Below, piece by piece: positions 34,120 to 44,955 of a stretch of DNA of 64,000 bases. The position numbers were made by a program, and so were the translations under genes. The DNA lies in the NCBI GenBank assembly GCA_963575745.1, contig CAUYUJ010018715.1, forward strand, positions 362,501 to 426,500. Reading direction: 5' to 3'. Each line of letters opens with the position of its first letter. Positions within the stretch are counted from its first letter, which is position 1. The notes under the pieces were generated by a model that was not told the DNA's origin, ran no database searches, and saw only the letters and a list, made by a program, of their open reading frames with translations. This stretch comes from Prorocentrum cordatum. Its lineage: Eukaryota; Sar; Dinophyceae; Prorocentrales; Prorocentraceae.

Positions 34120-34255
34120 TCCCTGTCATCTCCCGGGGTGCGTTCCGACTATAATTCCGATACGGATCCAGCGGCAGCGACGAGGACCCCCACAGGAAAC
34201 CCACAGCGTCAAGCACGAAGGAAGGGTAGCAGTATCGCGGGATCGCTACCCTTGC
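34120..34255. repeat. Family-12 repeat
   Basis: It has TCTCCCGGGGTGCGTTCCGA and GCAGCGACGAGGACCC, ending with GGGTAGCAGTATCGC as at the gene A copy. Confidence 0.55.
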
Positions 34256-34889
34256 CTCAATTTAGAACGTCAGAAGACGACTCGGGAGGAAAAACCGGCC
34301 CTGGGAAAAGGTCTGGACTTCTGGGGGCATCCTGGCCAGGGTTCAGGAGGCGCGGGGCTGTCTGGGGGCAGCAGCGATCACGAGCGGCGACCATATTCAT
34401 CTCCACGCCCTCGCGATCAGGTGGACGCGCGGTCGCATGGGTACGTCCCGCGCGGGGCATGCGCGGAAACACGGGCCCTATCCGCGGAATCGCGGCCCAA
34501 GGGCCCGGCCCGCAGGGCCGTGGATACGGATAGGCCTCCCGCCCATGATGGGAAGCGGCAGAAGGGGGACCGGCGAAGCGGGCGGGGAACACATCAAGCT
34601 TGAATCGGCGACACAGGGCCGATAGATCGCCGATCTGCCCCGACAGCGGATCCAAACGCTCCTGGGGGGGTGGACCGTATCAGGCCCCCATCGATCGCTC
34701 AATGGGCGATTGAGGGTCGATGCGCCCCCCCCTCGCCCTATCCCCCCCCTACGTTGGCCCCTGAAACAGGGGACGGACAAACTGCACACATGCATGCAGA
34801 GACTTTCGGCTCCGGCCTCGCTGTCGCTTGGGTCGGCCTCTGACGAAGTCTGCTGCCGCCTCCGATGGCCATGCTGCGGATCGTGGGAG

Positions 34890-35085
34890 CAAATACTGCA
34901 TAAGTCTACGACTTTGGGAGGTCCGCGCAGATGTCTGGGATCCGCGCTGGGCCCCCCCATCCCTGGCGCGCGGAGCGCGCCAGGATGCGGCACCGGAGGC
35001 ACCGCCAAGGGGTCCCAGCGCAGCTCCAAGACACCAGCGCGGGCCGTCGAACAGGTACGTTTATACCTCTTTCTGGTGTTCCTCG
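34890..35085. mobile_element. Family-3 element, first of a tandem pair
   Basis: It carries GCATAAGTCTAC, GAGGTCCGCGCAGATGTC and the core CCTGGCGCGCGGAGCGCGCC. The outer ends are approximate. Confidence 0.65.
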
Positions 35086-35290
35086 GGAACGCACGCATGT
35101 GCATAAACTGCCGGGGGTCCACAAGGATCTCGTGGATCGGCGCTGGCGCCCCCGTCCCCGCTGGCGTCGCCTCGGGCGCCGTCCCGTGGCGCGCGCCGCG
35201 CGCCAGGAAGGCGGCCCCTGTGCCGATCCAAGAGATCCGCGCGGGCCTTCGGAAATCTATGTCTGTGCTGAGGTTGATGCTTCGGCGCAG
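35086..35290. mobile_element. Family-3 element, second of a tandem pair, diverged
   Basis: It carries GTGCATAAACTGCCGG, ATCTCGTGGATCGGCGC and facing GCGCGCCGCGCGCC text. It starts where the previous copy ends. Confidence 0.6.
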
Positions 35291-35439
35291 TGACATCCAC
35301 GGCGGCAGACCAACTGAAGACCGACCCAACCGACAGCGAGACCAAAGCCGACCGACACTTCCCCCTCCCCTCCGTGCCCCCCTTCTCATCTTTCTACTTC
35401 TCCTCCGTCTCCCCCTCATTGGCCCCCCATCTTCCCCTC

Positions 35440-35500
35440 CCCCTCCTCCTCCTCCTCCTCCTCCTCCTCCTCCTCCTCCTCCTCCCCCTCCTCCTCTCGT
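35440..35500. repeat. TCC tract
   Basis: (TCC)n, with another at 35665-35705. Confidence 0.9.
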
Positions 35501-36424
35501 CATCAGTCCCCCTCGGATTCCTCTCCCGCATCCTTCTCACCCTCATCCCCCCCTTCTCTCCTTCTTCTTCCCACTCCTCCCCCCCAAGCGGTCCTCCCAT
35601 CCGCATGCCCACACACCTACGCAGACCACACACGCTCTCCTCCCCTCTCGACCTCCCCGCCCTGCTCTCCTCCTCCTCCTCCTCCTCCTCCTCCTCCTCC
35701 TCCTGCTCCTTCCTGCAGAAGAAGGAAAATCAGGACACCGGCGACTCTCCCGCCTGGCCCACATCCGCTCAAGCTCCGTCCCCGGACCCCTCCCCATACG
35801 GTGAAAGTAAGGACGCGTGGTAAGGACGCAAGTCCCTTGGAGGCCGAAGTTGAAGTATTCTGGCCTGCGAAAACTGCTGGGGACGGGCCGCAGAGGCTGA
35901 GGCAGGCAGGGACCCCAGGGCACCCTTGAAAAAGCCGTTTTGTCCTTACGATGCGCGTTGACTGCATGTCCCTCTTTCGCCGCCCCCCCCCCCGTCGGGG
36001 CGCACCCCGCCGCGGCGACGAGAGGCCTGCAGGAGGCCCACTGTGCCGCCTGGACGCTGGCCCTCCTCCCCACTGCCTTCGGGCGGTACCTGGGGCCCCC
36101 GATATGGCCGTTCGGGGCGACTCCCGGCATCCCCAGAACACAACCGCCCCGGATGCCGAAACCCTCCGAGAAGCTTCCGAAAGCGTCCTGGAGCATCCTC
36201 CGCGAACTGGCCTGGCTCCCCCGGGGGAAACCACAAGAAGTTCTGATGCCAGGAGTCCCCGGCTGAGCTGCCCCCATACGCAACACGCAGCACGTAGCGC
36301 ATTGACACGCAACTGAAAGCGGGAGTGTCGAGGCAACTACGGACCCCAGACCACTCCCGGGGCGCCCTCTGACCAGGATTTCGAGGCGGCTCAACAGAAG
36401 CGAAAACAAAAGACGGTTGACGAT

Positions 36425-36535
36425 ATCAGGACGTCCCCCCATGACCTTCCAGGAGGGCTACACAACAGCACCTGAGGACCTTGCTACCTCAATTCCAGTC
36501 GAGGTGTTCAGCAGTCCAGATAGGTCTACCTACCA
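36425..36535. repeat. Family-15 repeat
   Basis: It has ATGACCTTCCAGGAGGGCTA, TTCCAGTCGAGG and GCAGTCCAGATAGGTC. It is followed at once by a family-4 element. The pair recurs at 36675-36945. Confidence 0.65.
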
Positions 36536-36672
36536 GACACCCCAACCTAACCCGAAGACCCCACTTTCGGGTTTGGGGGGATACGGGCTCCCCGACGCCC
36601 CCCCCCGACCACTTGGTTTGGAGGGCAGTTTGGAGCCTTCGGGCTGGGTTGGGGTGGTTTGGTTGGTGGTGA
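36536..36672. mobile_element. Family-4 TIR element
   Basis: The ends are CTACCAGACACCCCAACCT and GGTTGGGGTGGTTTGGTTGG. It follows a family-15 copy directly. Confidence 0.7.
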
Positions 36673-36674
36673 AT

Positions 36675-36785
36675 ATCGGGACCTCCCCCATGACCTTCTA
36701 GGAGGGCTACAAGGGCCTTGATACCTAATTTCCAGTCGAGGCTTTGAGCAGTCCAGATAGATCAACAAATCTGGAGTGTTTTTGT
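36675..36785. repeat. Family-15 repeat, second copy of the composite
   Basis: It has ATGACCTTCTAGGAGGGCTA, CTTGATACCTAATTTCCAG and GCAGTCCAGATAGATC. A family-4 element follows. Confidence 0.65.
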
Positions 36786-36945
36786 ACGACCTACTAGACA
36801 CCCCCAACCTAACCCGATGACCCACATCTCGGGTTTGTGTGGATACGGGTTCCACATGTGTTCTTTCAAGAGCTCCCCGACGCCCCCCTCACTGGAAATG
36901 GAGGGCAAATTGAGGCCTTTGGGTTGCATTGGGGTGGTTTGGTGG
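36786..36945. mobile_element. Family-4 TIR element
   Basis: The ends are CCTACTAGACACCCCCAACC and GCATTGGGGTGGTTTGGTGG, with TTCCACATGTGTTC inside. It also follows a family-15 copy. Confidence 0.7.
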
Positions 36946-37097
36946 GCTCTGGGAAGAGGGCGTTGCGGAACGCTCTGGAACGGATTCATCATCGTCCGTC
37001 CTAGCCCCGTCCGAATAGGTTATGGATCTGGAGTGATAATTTACAGCACTCTGGAAAGTCAGGGCCTCTTCTCCGCTCCTCTCTCCCCCCCGCTGGC

Positions 37098-37199
37098 CTG
37101 CGAGACGGCAGGCAGCCCAGCGCGGTGCAGGAAGGCGTCGCCCGCCGCGCGCCCGCCGCAGCCCGCCAACGCCAGGGCCACGAGCACTGCGCCGGCCAT
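37098..37199 (-). CDS. Candidate first exon with signal peptide, unrecognised
   Basis: The minus strand reads MAGAVLVALALAGCGGRAAG then DAFLHRAGLPAVSQ, and is followed by CAG before a GC donor. The hydrophobic stretch after the start methionine resembles a signal peptide or anchor. No partner exon was found. To the left the frame enters mobile-element sequence. Confidence 0.35.
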
Positions 37200-37249
37200 C
37201 GCGTGCACGAGTTTGGCTGCGCCCGCATAAGGGTGGTGCGAGGGGCGTG

Positions 37250-37425
37250 GACACTGTTCGCCGAATCCTGGTTCGCCGGGGCCCTGGTTCGCCGGGACCC
37301 TCTTCGCCGGGGGCCCTCTTCGCCGGGACCCTCTTCGCCGGGGGCCCGCTTCGCCAGGGACCCTGTTCGCCGGGACCCTGTTCGCCGGGACCGGGGCCCT
37401 ATTCGCCAGCCGCGCCCGCGCGGTC
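37250..37425. repeat. GC-rich tandem repeat (TTCGCCGGGACCC)
   Basis: CTTCGCCGGGACCCT and CTTCGCCGGGGGCCC units repeat 8 to 10 times. Open frames are by-products. Confidence 0.75.
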
Positions 37426-38639
37426 GCAGTCTCCGACGGCGGCGGCGACGACGACGACGAGAACGACGGCGGCGGCGAACAGAGAGGCGGCGGACAGGGT
37501 CTCGGGCGGAGAGGGCGGGCGAACAGGGCCGAGGCGACCAGGTCCAGGGCGAAAATAGGGCGGCGGCGAAGAGGGTCAGGGCGAGCAGGGTCTCCGCCAC
37601 GCGGGGGGGTGGGCTTCTGAGAAGGCGGGGGGGCTTCTGCAGAACAGGATCTATGGCTACGGCCACGCGAACCCACAATAAACAGCGAGCTGCCGTCCAC
37701 CACTCCGTGCAAGTCAGGAGCGCCCACCTTAGCAGACCAACCTGCGACGTGAAAGAAAAAAACAGCGCAACTGGATAGCAGATTCCCGGGTCCACCCCGT
37801 CGGCACATAGAAATGGCCATGGCTGCCTATTTCCGACGAGGCGAAGCAGGCGGGGCACTTCTCAGAAAGGAAGGGCCTTCTCGTAGACGGCAACGGAGGC
37901 TTCTGAAAAACGACAGCTCGTAAAAGCCTCCAGGGCCCTCGAAGAAGGCCCATGGCTTCTCGGATGCCCTGGCGCCTTCTTGGAAACCCACCCCCGTCGC
38001 GTCAGCCACATGCGGGCGCCGCCACAGGAAAGAAGCGCGGAGCTTCTGGTTTCTTTGGGATGCAGGCGCGAGCAATGTCTCGCGGAGCGCCGGGGCGGGA
38101 GAGCCCGATTGCTGCTCGAGCCGCGGAGAAGGGAGCACCGAGGACACAAAACTCTTTTGGTGTTGCCGCCATTGTTGTGCTGCACGGACCTCGCCAAATA
38201 GAGGAACGGAACGAGAATCCCGCGCGCCAGGGGGACTGCTCACAGGCGGTGGAGTTGAATGACATCCTTCTCCCACGCCCAGATGCAGATGGAACCGTCG
38301 CAAACTACCTGTACTGCATTTTCGAGATATCCCGTCATCTTCATCGTCATCGTCGTGGTCACCTTCACCATCACAACAATCATCAGTATCACCATTATCA
38401 TCAGCATCGTGATCACCATCGCCAACTTCATCATCGTACTTTTCGGCATCATCATCCGCATCATCACCACCTTGTTGGTCGTCGTCGGCACAATCATCGT
38501 CATCATCATCAACGTTATCGCCGTCATCATCCCAGGTCCACTGCAGTCCCCTTCCCCTCCTCCTGTTCCCGTTCTCCCTCTTCCCATCATCTTGTACTCA
38601 TCATTTTCCTCGTCGGCGTCTCCCTGAAAGGGATCCCTG

Positions 38640-39178
38640 TTCATTTACCTCCTCCTCCTCCTCCTCCTCCTCCTCCTCCTCCTCCTCCTCCTCCTCCATC
38701 TCATCCTCCTCCCTGTCTTCCCCGCTCTTCGGTGTGTCCCTCCTTGTGTTCCTTCACCTACTTCACCTCTGTCCTGATCTCGAGCGCTCTTCATCCTGCG
38801 CTCCCCTTCCCTCCTCGTCCTCAGCGTCCCTCCCTGAGCCAGAGAAACTGAGAACATGTTTATCATACAAGAACAATGTCCCTCCTCCTCTTCCTCCTCC
38901 TCTTCCCCCTCTTCGTCCTCCTGATCTTCCAACCCCTCCTCCTCCTTCTCCTCCTCCTCCTCCTCCTCTTCCTCCTCCTCCTCCTCCTCCTCTCCCTCCT
39001 CCTACGTCCCTCCTCCTCCTCCTTCCTCCTCCTCCTCCTCCTCCTCCTCCTCCCCTCCTCCCTCCTCCTCCTCCTCCTCCTCCTGCTCCTCCGCTTCCTC
39101 CTCCTTGTCCTCCTCCTCCTCCTCCTCCTCCTCCTCCTCCTCCTCCTCCTCCTCCTCCTCCTCCTCCTCCTCCTCTCT
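38640..39178. repeat. TCC tracts
   Basis: (TCC)n at 38648-38697 and 38880-39175. Degenerate CAT-rich text precedes them from about 38330. Confidence 0.9.
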
Positions 39179-39249
39179 TCTCTCAGCGCGCACCCAGTAC
39201 ACGGGTGCCTACTGGAACGCGTTCCGGGAGCCTTTTTCGGAAGCATTGT

Positions 39250-40620
39250 GACAGTCTCTTGAGCCTCTCCGGGCCTTTGGGGCCTTTTTTGGCCCGTCTG
39301 AGGGCCCATTTCGGCCGTTCCGGGTCCCTCTTGGCTCGTCGTGGGGAGCTCAGCCCATCTTGGGGCCCTGCTGGGGCCCTCTCCGACCTTGTAAGAATCC
39401 TCTGGTGGCCCCCTCGGGCTTCCCGGGGGCTCTCTTGGGCCGTCTTGTAGCTCTTCTGTGCCGCTTGGCGCTCTCTTCAGCCCCTCTCTTTAGGGCCTCT
39501 GGGGCCGTCTGGGGCACATTTTGGTAACTTCTTGGGCCGTCGCGACCGCTGGTAGAACTGAAAAGCGAAGCTCCCAGAAATACATCGATTTTTGCCTTTA
39601 GAGGGCCTTCTCAGGGGCCTCTTGGACAGTCCTAGGGGGGTCCTTTTGGGGCTTTGTGGCCCGTCTTGGAGCCCATTTCGGCTGTCCCAAGCCTCTCTTT
39701 GCATGTCATCGGTAGCTGAGCCGTCTTGGGGCCCTCATGGAGCCCTCTCCGACCATGTCGGGATCCTCTGGTGGCTCCCTCGGGCCCCCTGGGGACTCTC
39801 TCGGGCTGTTTTGGAGCTCTTTGGTGCTGCTCGACGCTCTCTTGAGGCTGTCGTGGACCGTGTGGCGCCGATTTGGGGGATTTTTGGAGCCGACGTGGCC
39901 GCCGATGGAACATAAGAAGCGAATGTCCTAGAAATGTACGTTTTCTCATGGGAAGTGCTCGTTTTTTGCACCCGGGGGCCTTCTCAACGGCCTCCTGGAC
40001 CGTCTTCAGGGAATTCAGGGAGGCCTTTTGTGGACCCTCTGGGGGCCCAGTTCGGCCGTTCCGGGTCCCTCTTCGCCCGTCATGAGGGACCTGAGCCCGT
40101 CTTGGGGAGCTCTGGGGGCCCTCTCCGACCATGTAGGGATCCTCCGGTGGCCCCCTCGGGGTTCCTGGGTACTCTCTTGGGCCGTGTTGGAGCTCTCTTG
40201 TGCTGCTTGGCGCTCTCTTCAGGCCGCCTGGAGGCCCTCTTAAGGGGCCTCTTGGGCCGTCTGCGGCTCATTTTGGGAGCCTCTGGGGCCGTCGCGGCCG
40301 CTGGTAGGACTGAAAAGCAAAGATCCAAGAAATATACGTTTTCCCATCGGAAATGCTTGATGTTTGCCCTTGGACGGCTTTCTCGGCGGCCTCTTGGACC
40401 GTCTTGAATGCCTTTGCGGCCGTCCAGGAGCAGTCTTGGGCTGTCTTCCAGCGCTCGTAACCCGTCCGGAAGCCATCTCAGAGCGTTCTTCAGCCACCTT
40501 CCAGACAACCTGGGGCGCTTTGGGCGCCTCTTGGGCCAGCTTGGGAGCCTCTGGTGGGGTCCGGGGCCCCTTCTGAACCTTCTTGGAGCCCTCAGGGCCG
40601 CCCCTGGCCCCCCATGCCTC
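39250..40620. repeat. Long helically phased array, opposite strand, with three spacers
   Basis: This is the reverse-complement form (TCTTGGGGCC, CTCTTGGGCCG). Spacers at about 39552-39600, 39905-39970 and 40312-40378 share AGAAAT(A/G)(C/T)A and a GTTTT or GATTTTTGCC motif and recur about every 350-400 bp, making a higher-order repeat. Confidence 0.75.
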
Positions 40621-40939
40621 GCCGAGGCGGCCGTGCCGCTCGGCGCGCGCCGTCGCAGGGCCACCGCGGAGGGCACGCCGGCGCCCTGGCTGCTGCCGGC
40701 CAGGGACCATTCGAGGCGGGGCGCCGCTGCGGCGCCGCCGCGGGCCTGGCGGAGGGGGGGGGGGGTACCGCTCCTGCATCGCTCGCCCCGCGCCCGCGGC
40801 CAATGCCCAGAGGTCGGGGGGAGGCGGCAGAGGAAGGCCCAGGGCTTCGGGGGTCAAGGCCTCTATAGCCTCAAGCCAGGAGAGAGGCGGCGGAGTGGTC
40901 AGAGGGCAGGGCAGGGCAAGAAGCTCTTCCCCGCTCTCG

Positions 40940-40946
<7 letters not shown>

Positions 40947-40991
<45 letters not shown>
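40947..40991. repeat. AT dinucleotide tract
   Basis: (TA)n bounded by two copies of CTCTTCCCCGCTCTCGTTT (40923-40941 and 41024-41042). Confidence 0.9.
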
Positions 40992-40994
<3 letters not shown>

Positions 40995-41880
40995 GGCCAG
41001 GGGCGCTCAAGGGGCTCCAGGAACTCTTCCCCGCTCTCGTTTGTCGCACCAGTCGCAAATCGTCACTGTGATCACGACAGGAGAAATCCAGCCACTCCAG
41101 GTCTTCTGATCCCGGTTGACAGCCCGTCGCTACAATCGTAAGATCGAGAACCCCATGCTTAGAAGAGGCCAGTAGACCACGACGTCGACTCGACCCAGGC
41201 GAAAGGATGACGTGTACACCTCGCTCCGCACGAACGCTGTTGCCCCGTATGATGCTGCAGCCGCACGCATTGGCATCGTACGGAGGAACGCAGACCATGC
41301 ATCTGAACAAAAAACGTTTACTGTGGCCTCTTTCATCCGCGTCAAGCACTCATCGTCGTGTGAAAGTACTCGTCGTAACTCGCATGTGTGTTCCAACCAT
41401 TGCCAAATGATCAAAACTCACTCTGATCCGTGCACTTTCCGCTGTCCTGGCCAAGGTGATAGCCGACTGGGGATTGCAGCGCCCAGCTGTCAGATCAAGC
41501 GTCCCCAATCGATACAGCGGCCAGCAGTGGAGAAGCAACACGATCTCACTTAGCTTCGGATCGAGCGCAGACGCAGCTCCCTGATCGGATGACGCCACGT
41601 TGTGTCGCAGCTTGCCCCTGTGGCTACACCCCGCCCCCTGGTTTACCTGCTGCCGCGCGGGATGACCTACAGCCGCCCCTTCTGGCAAGGGACCTGGCGC
41701 GGTCAAGGCTACCGTGCTGCCGAGTTGTTAGCGCATCGCCGGCCCCACCGGCGCTCGCCTGGCACGCGCGAAAGGCGGCTGTGGATGCTGAGCATGGTCG
41801 CGCACATACGCAAGCCGCCCCCGCTGGCACTGGGCCCCCACGCGCGAGGAAGGCGGGCGCGGAAGCTGACCGCGGCCCTC

Positions 41881-42007
41881 GCCATCGCTCGGACGTCCAT
41901 TCCCTGTGTTTTGTTTGGTTTCGTGCGTGGCGTTTTCGCCAAATGATCGAGGATGCTCCTCGAGGGTCCTCGCCGAAGGAAAAATGCACACGTCCAAGCG
42001 ATGCCAA
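41881..42007. mobile_element. Family-1 TIR element
   Basis: It has the same ends and interior as the copy at 7958, with one change in the right TIR (CCAAGCGATG). Confidence 0.85.
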
Positions 42008-42559
42008 GGGCCCCACATAGCAGCGAACGGCCGGCCCCACCAGCGCTGGCCCAGCGCGAGCGACGAGCGGCTGCACAGCCTGAGAATCGCGACGGGCCCT
42101 CCCCGCGGGAGAGGCCGCGCGCGGCCCGCTGCCAGACGCCGCAGGCCGGCCTTCGGAGCACCTGGCGGGGCCACTCCCTGCGCGCCTGGCGCGGCGGAGG
42201 GCCGCTGCCCCCGTGCCAGTCGGCGGCGCCGCCCCTATGCCTCCTTCGCCGCGGGCGCGGCCCCCTTGGCGTCGCCGAGCGCCTCGACCGAGTGCTCCGT
42301 CTGCCCGGCCGCGGCCCCGACCTGGAAGGCAGGGCGCCGAGGCTCGTCTGGCGGCAGGTGGGCGGCGATGCTGGCCGCGCCTGGCCGCCCCGGCGCCCAG
42401 CCTGCGCGCGCTCGCGCGAGCCCCATGGCCACGTGCTCGACCGAGGGTTCCGGCATGTTCTCCTCGCGCTTGGGGCACGCGCGGCAAGTGGCGGCGCAGC
42501 GGCTCCAGACACTCCGTCGCATCGCAAGGGGGCAAACGGGAGGCTCAGAACCTCCTCGA

Positions 42560-42647
42560 TGGAAGGGTCCGTGCACTTCGCTTCCATGGCACTCGAGCCG
42601 TCGCGTTCGCTGTCCTGGTTGGCAACGCTGGCCAGGTTGCCCCGGAT
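42560..42647 (-). CDS. Candidate gene C exon b, unrecognised
   Basis: The minus strand reads IRGNLASVANQDSERDGSSA then MEAKCTDPSIEE, after a CTAAG acceptor at 42648. A GT after GAGGAG is a possible donor near 42560. Three overlapping frames continue to the left and the real one cannot be chosen by eye. No domain was recognised. Confidence 0.35.
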
Positions 42648-42855
42648 CTTAGTGGGCCCCGGAAACGGCAGGGCCGTTTTTTTACTATTTCCGAAAATGT
42701 GTCCCTGGAAAATGGAAAGGCAACAAAAACGGCGACCGAGCGGGAACCCGCCAAAGAAAGGCGACGGAAGCGGTGAAAAAACGGCGTCGGAGCCGTGACA
42801 AAAAAGGGCAGAACGGAACCGGTAGAGAAACGGCCCCGTCGTTTCCAGGGCCCAC
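42648..42855 (-). mobile_element. Family-14 TIR element forming a candidate intron of gene C
   Basis: This 208-bp segment begins GTGGGCCCTGGAAACGACGG and ends AAACGGCC...GGGGCCCACTAAG on the minus strand. It has GT-AG ends and facing terminal repeats built on GGGCCC-GGAAACG. A second, differently oriented copy lies at about 31935-32170. Confidence 0.6.
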
Positions 42856-42965
42856 CAAGCCCCGGACGCTCTCTGGGGACCAGGGCGAAGTCCCCGCGGA
42901 CGCCTGGCTCTCGAGGACGTTCGCCTTCGAGAGCGCGCCGGGCCGGGCCGCAGCACAGTAGCCGG
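42856..42965 (-). CDS. Candidate gene C exon a, unrecognised
   Basis: The minus strand reads ARPGALSKANVLESQASAGT then SPWSPESVRGL, ending TTG before a GT donor. The frame stays open upstream to an ATG at 43095, but that part looks less protein-like. Support comes from the join with 42647 downward: removal of one complete family-14 element gives an in-frame SVRGL|IRGNLASVANQDS. The family was not identified. Confidence 0.4.
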
Positions 42966-43241
42966 GAGAGCGCGCTGCACACTTCGTGGCCTCGGCCCCT
43001 CCGAAGCACGGGCCTGGGCGGGTCGGTGGGTTGGCCCAGGGGTCTGCACGAGGCCCGCGCAAGACGTCAGGGGCCTGTAGGGCAGTATTTAACACATAGG
43101 AGTTTTTGAAAAAATATAGGATTTGAAATACATGATTAATTTATGAATAAATTAACGCATGAACTTCTCGTTATTTTTAGTACTGAATCCTTGCATTTTT
43201 AATACATGATCCGCACGCGGAGCATGTATTAAAAACGGCAC

Positions 43242-43418
43242 TGTACCTACCAGACCACCCCAACCCAACCCGAGGACCCGAATCTGACCCGCATTTCGGG
43301 TTGGGGGGGGGGGGTACGGGTTCCACATGTGTTTTCCAAAAGCTCCCAGACCCCCCCCCCACTGGAAATGGAGGGCAAGCGGAGGCCTTCGGCTTGGGGT
43401 GGGGGCGGCCTGGTGCGT
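43242..43418. mobile_element. Family-4 TIR element
   Basis: The ends are CTACCAGACCACCCCAACCC and GGGGCGGCCTGGTGCGTGG, with GGTTCCACATGTGTTTTCC and CACTGGAAATGGAGGGC inside. Confidence 0.7.
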
Positions 43419-43695
43419 GGCGATCCGGGGCCGCCCGAGCCCCCCCCCCCCGCGAGTCGCCCGCGCGCGACCGCGCGCGGGCCACGTGCGCGGCGCGTCG
43501 CGGCGCACGTGGCGCGCAGGGCGTCGCGCGGGCAGCTCTCTCGCGGCCTGGCGCGAGGGCGCGCGCGCGGGCGTGCGCGCGGGCGGCCCGCCGCCCGCCG
43601 AGGCCCTGGCGGCGGGCTCGCCGTGTGCACACCGGCCACCTTGGACTGCGGGCGGGGGACCTGCTGCCGTGCGTCTGGGCGCACTGGGGCAGCTC

Positions 43696-43909
43696 TTTGG
43701 ACGCCCGAAATGGGTACGGAAAAAATGGGCACAATGCCCAACAACAAATGTTGTCCCAAACCTACAGCGGCCGCTGTTGGGCAGGCGGCCTTCTGTCTCG
43801 AATGGACACAAGCCGCGGTGGCGTGGACAGCGAATCCATGGTTCAAAATGAACAAGAACTGCTGTTGGGCATTGTACTCATTCTTTCCGTACCCATTTCG
43901 GGCGTCCAG
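43696..43909. mobile_element. Family-2 TIR element
   Basis: The ends are TTTGGACGCCCGAAATGGG and CCCATTTCGGGCGTCCAGA. It includes the palindrome AGCGGCCGCT. It lies directly against the candidate exon at 43918-44035. Confidence 0.85.
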
Positions 43910-43917
43910 AGGCTTGG

Positions 43918-44035
43918 CGTCACCCAGGCCGTCCCGGAACCGGCCGCTGCACAGCTCGCGCGACACGAACTCCACGTGATGCTCGAGCATGTTGGCGCCC
44001 ATCGTCGCCGACGCAGTCCTGTCCTTGTCCGCGAG
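43918..44035 (-). CDS. Candidate exon, unrecognised
   Basis: The minus strand reads LADKDRTASATMGANMLEHH then VEFVSRELCSGRFRDGLGDA, after a CACTAG acceptor at 44036-44040. It ends where a family-2 element starts (43696-43909), so the element again abuts coding-like sequence. The frame to the left of the element is unresolved. No family was recognised. Confidence 0.35.
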
Positions 44036-44592
44036 CTAGTGGCCAATCTTAGCCAGTGTGGTCCGAGGCAGGCGGAGGCTGGGCAGTGCCGCTCTTGCCT
44101 GGCGGGCGGGCTCTCGAATGTGCCTTGCTCCACGTACTTCCGAAAGTGTAGGCATGGCGCTCGCGACGAGTGCACTCCGGAGAGATGGGGTGTAAGAGCG
44201 GCCATCGCACCTGAGCTCGAAAAAGCTACGGTCGAAGGTAAAGGAGGGGGAGCAGGGGGATAGTGAAAGGTGGGTGCCATAAATCTGAGCTGGCCAGGCG
44301 ATTGCCAGAAGTTGGCCGCATCGTCCCATACTATTATTCACGACATGGCCCCGTGGACATGGGGCCCAGTTCAAAGACCCCGATAGCCGAAAACAGCTAC
44401 AAAACCTTCATCAAGAGATGCATCACGACGCGGATGAGGGGATACCGCACATGGTTCGGGACGATTGCGGCGCCTCCGAAGCGCCCTCGGTGAGACGCGC
44501 TTGCTGGAAAGCGTCCCAAAGAGACAACAACCTCCAAGAGCCAGCGAAAACTCTCGGCCTCTGGCCCAGGGGCTCTAAGAGCTCACGGATCT

Positions 44593-44612
44593 CGACGACC
44601 ACTACGACCACC

Positions 44613-44688
<76 letters not shown>

Positions 44689-44690
44689 CG
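44593..44690. repeat. ACG trinucleotide tract
   Basis: (ACG)n with a few ACC variants at its left end. Confidence 0.9.
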
Positions 44691-44826
44691 TCTGTACTGG
44701 GAAGGCCACGGCCCCGCCGAGGGCCAGCAAGGCCTCGGCTCTTCGGCCGGGCGGCGGCCATTCAGGCTGAGGGCCACGGGCAGTCAGGCAGCGCCAGGGG
44801 GGGTCGGGGCACCACGACGTACCCTG

Positions 44827-44955
44827 GCTATCGCTCGGACGTCCATTTCCTGTGTTTTGTTCGGTTTCGTGCGTGGCTTTTTCGCCAAAAATGATCGAGG
44901 ATGCTCCTCGAGGGTCCTCGCAGAAGGAAAAATGCACACGTCCGAGCGATGCCAA
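44827..44955. mobile_element. Family-1 TIR element
   Basis: It begins GCTATCGCTCGGACGTCCA and ends CCGAGCGATGCCAA. The interior is nearly the same as the 41881 copy. Confidence 0.85.

Noticed and set aside
35940-36316. Overlapping plus-strand frames with protein-like composition
   Set aside because: Two frames are equally plausible, with no splice context or family resemblance. Not enough to call an exon.
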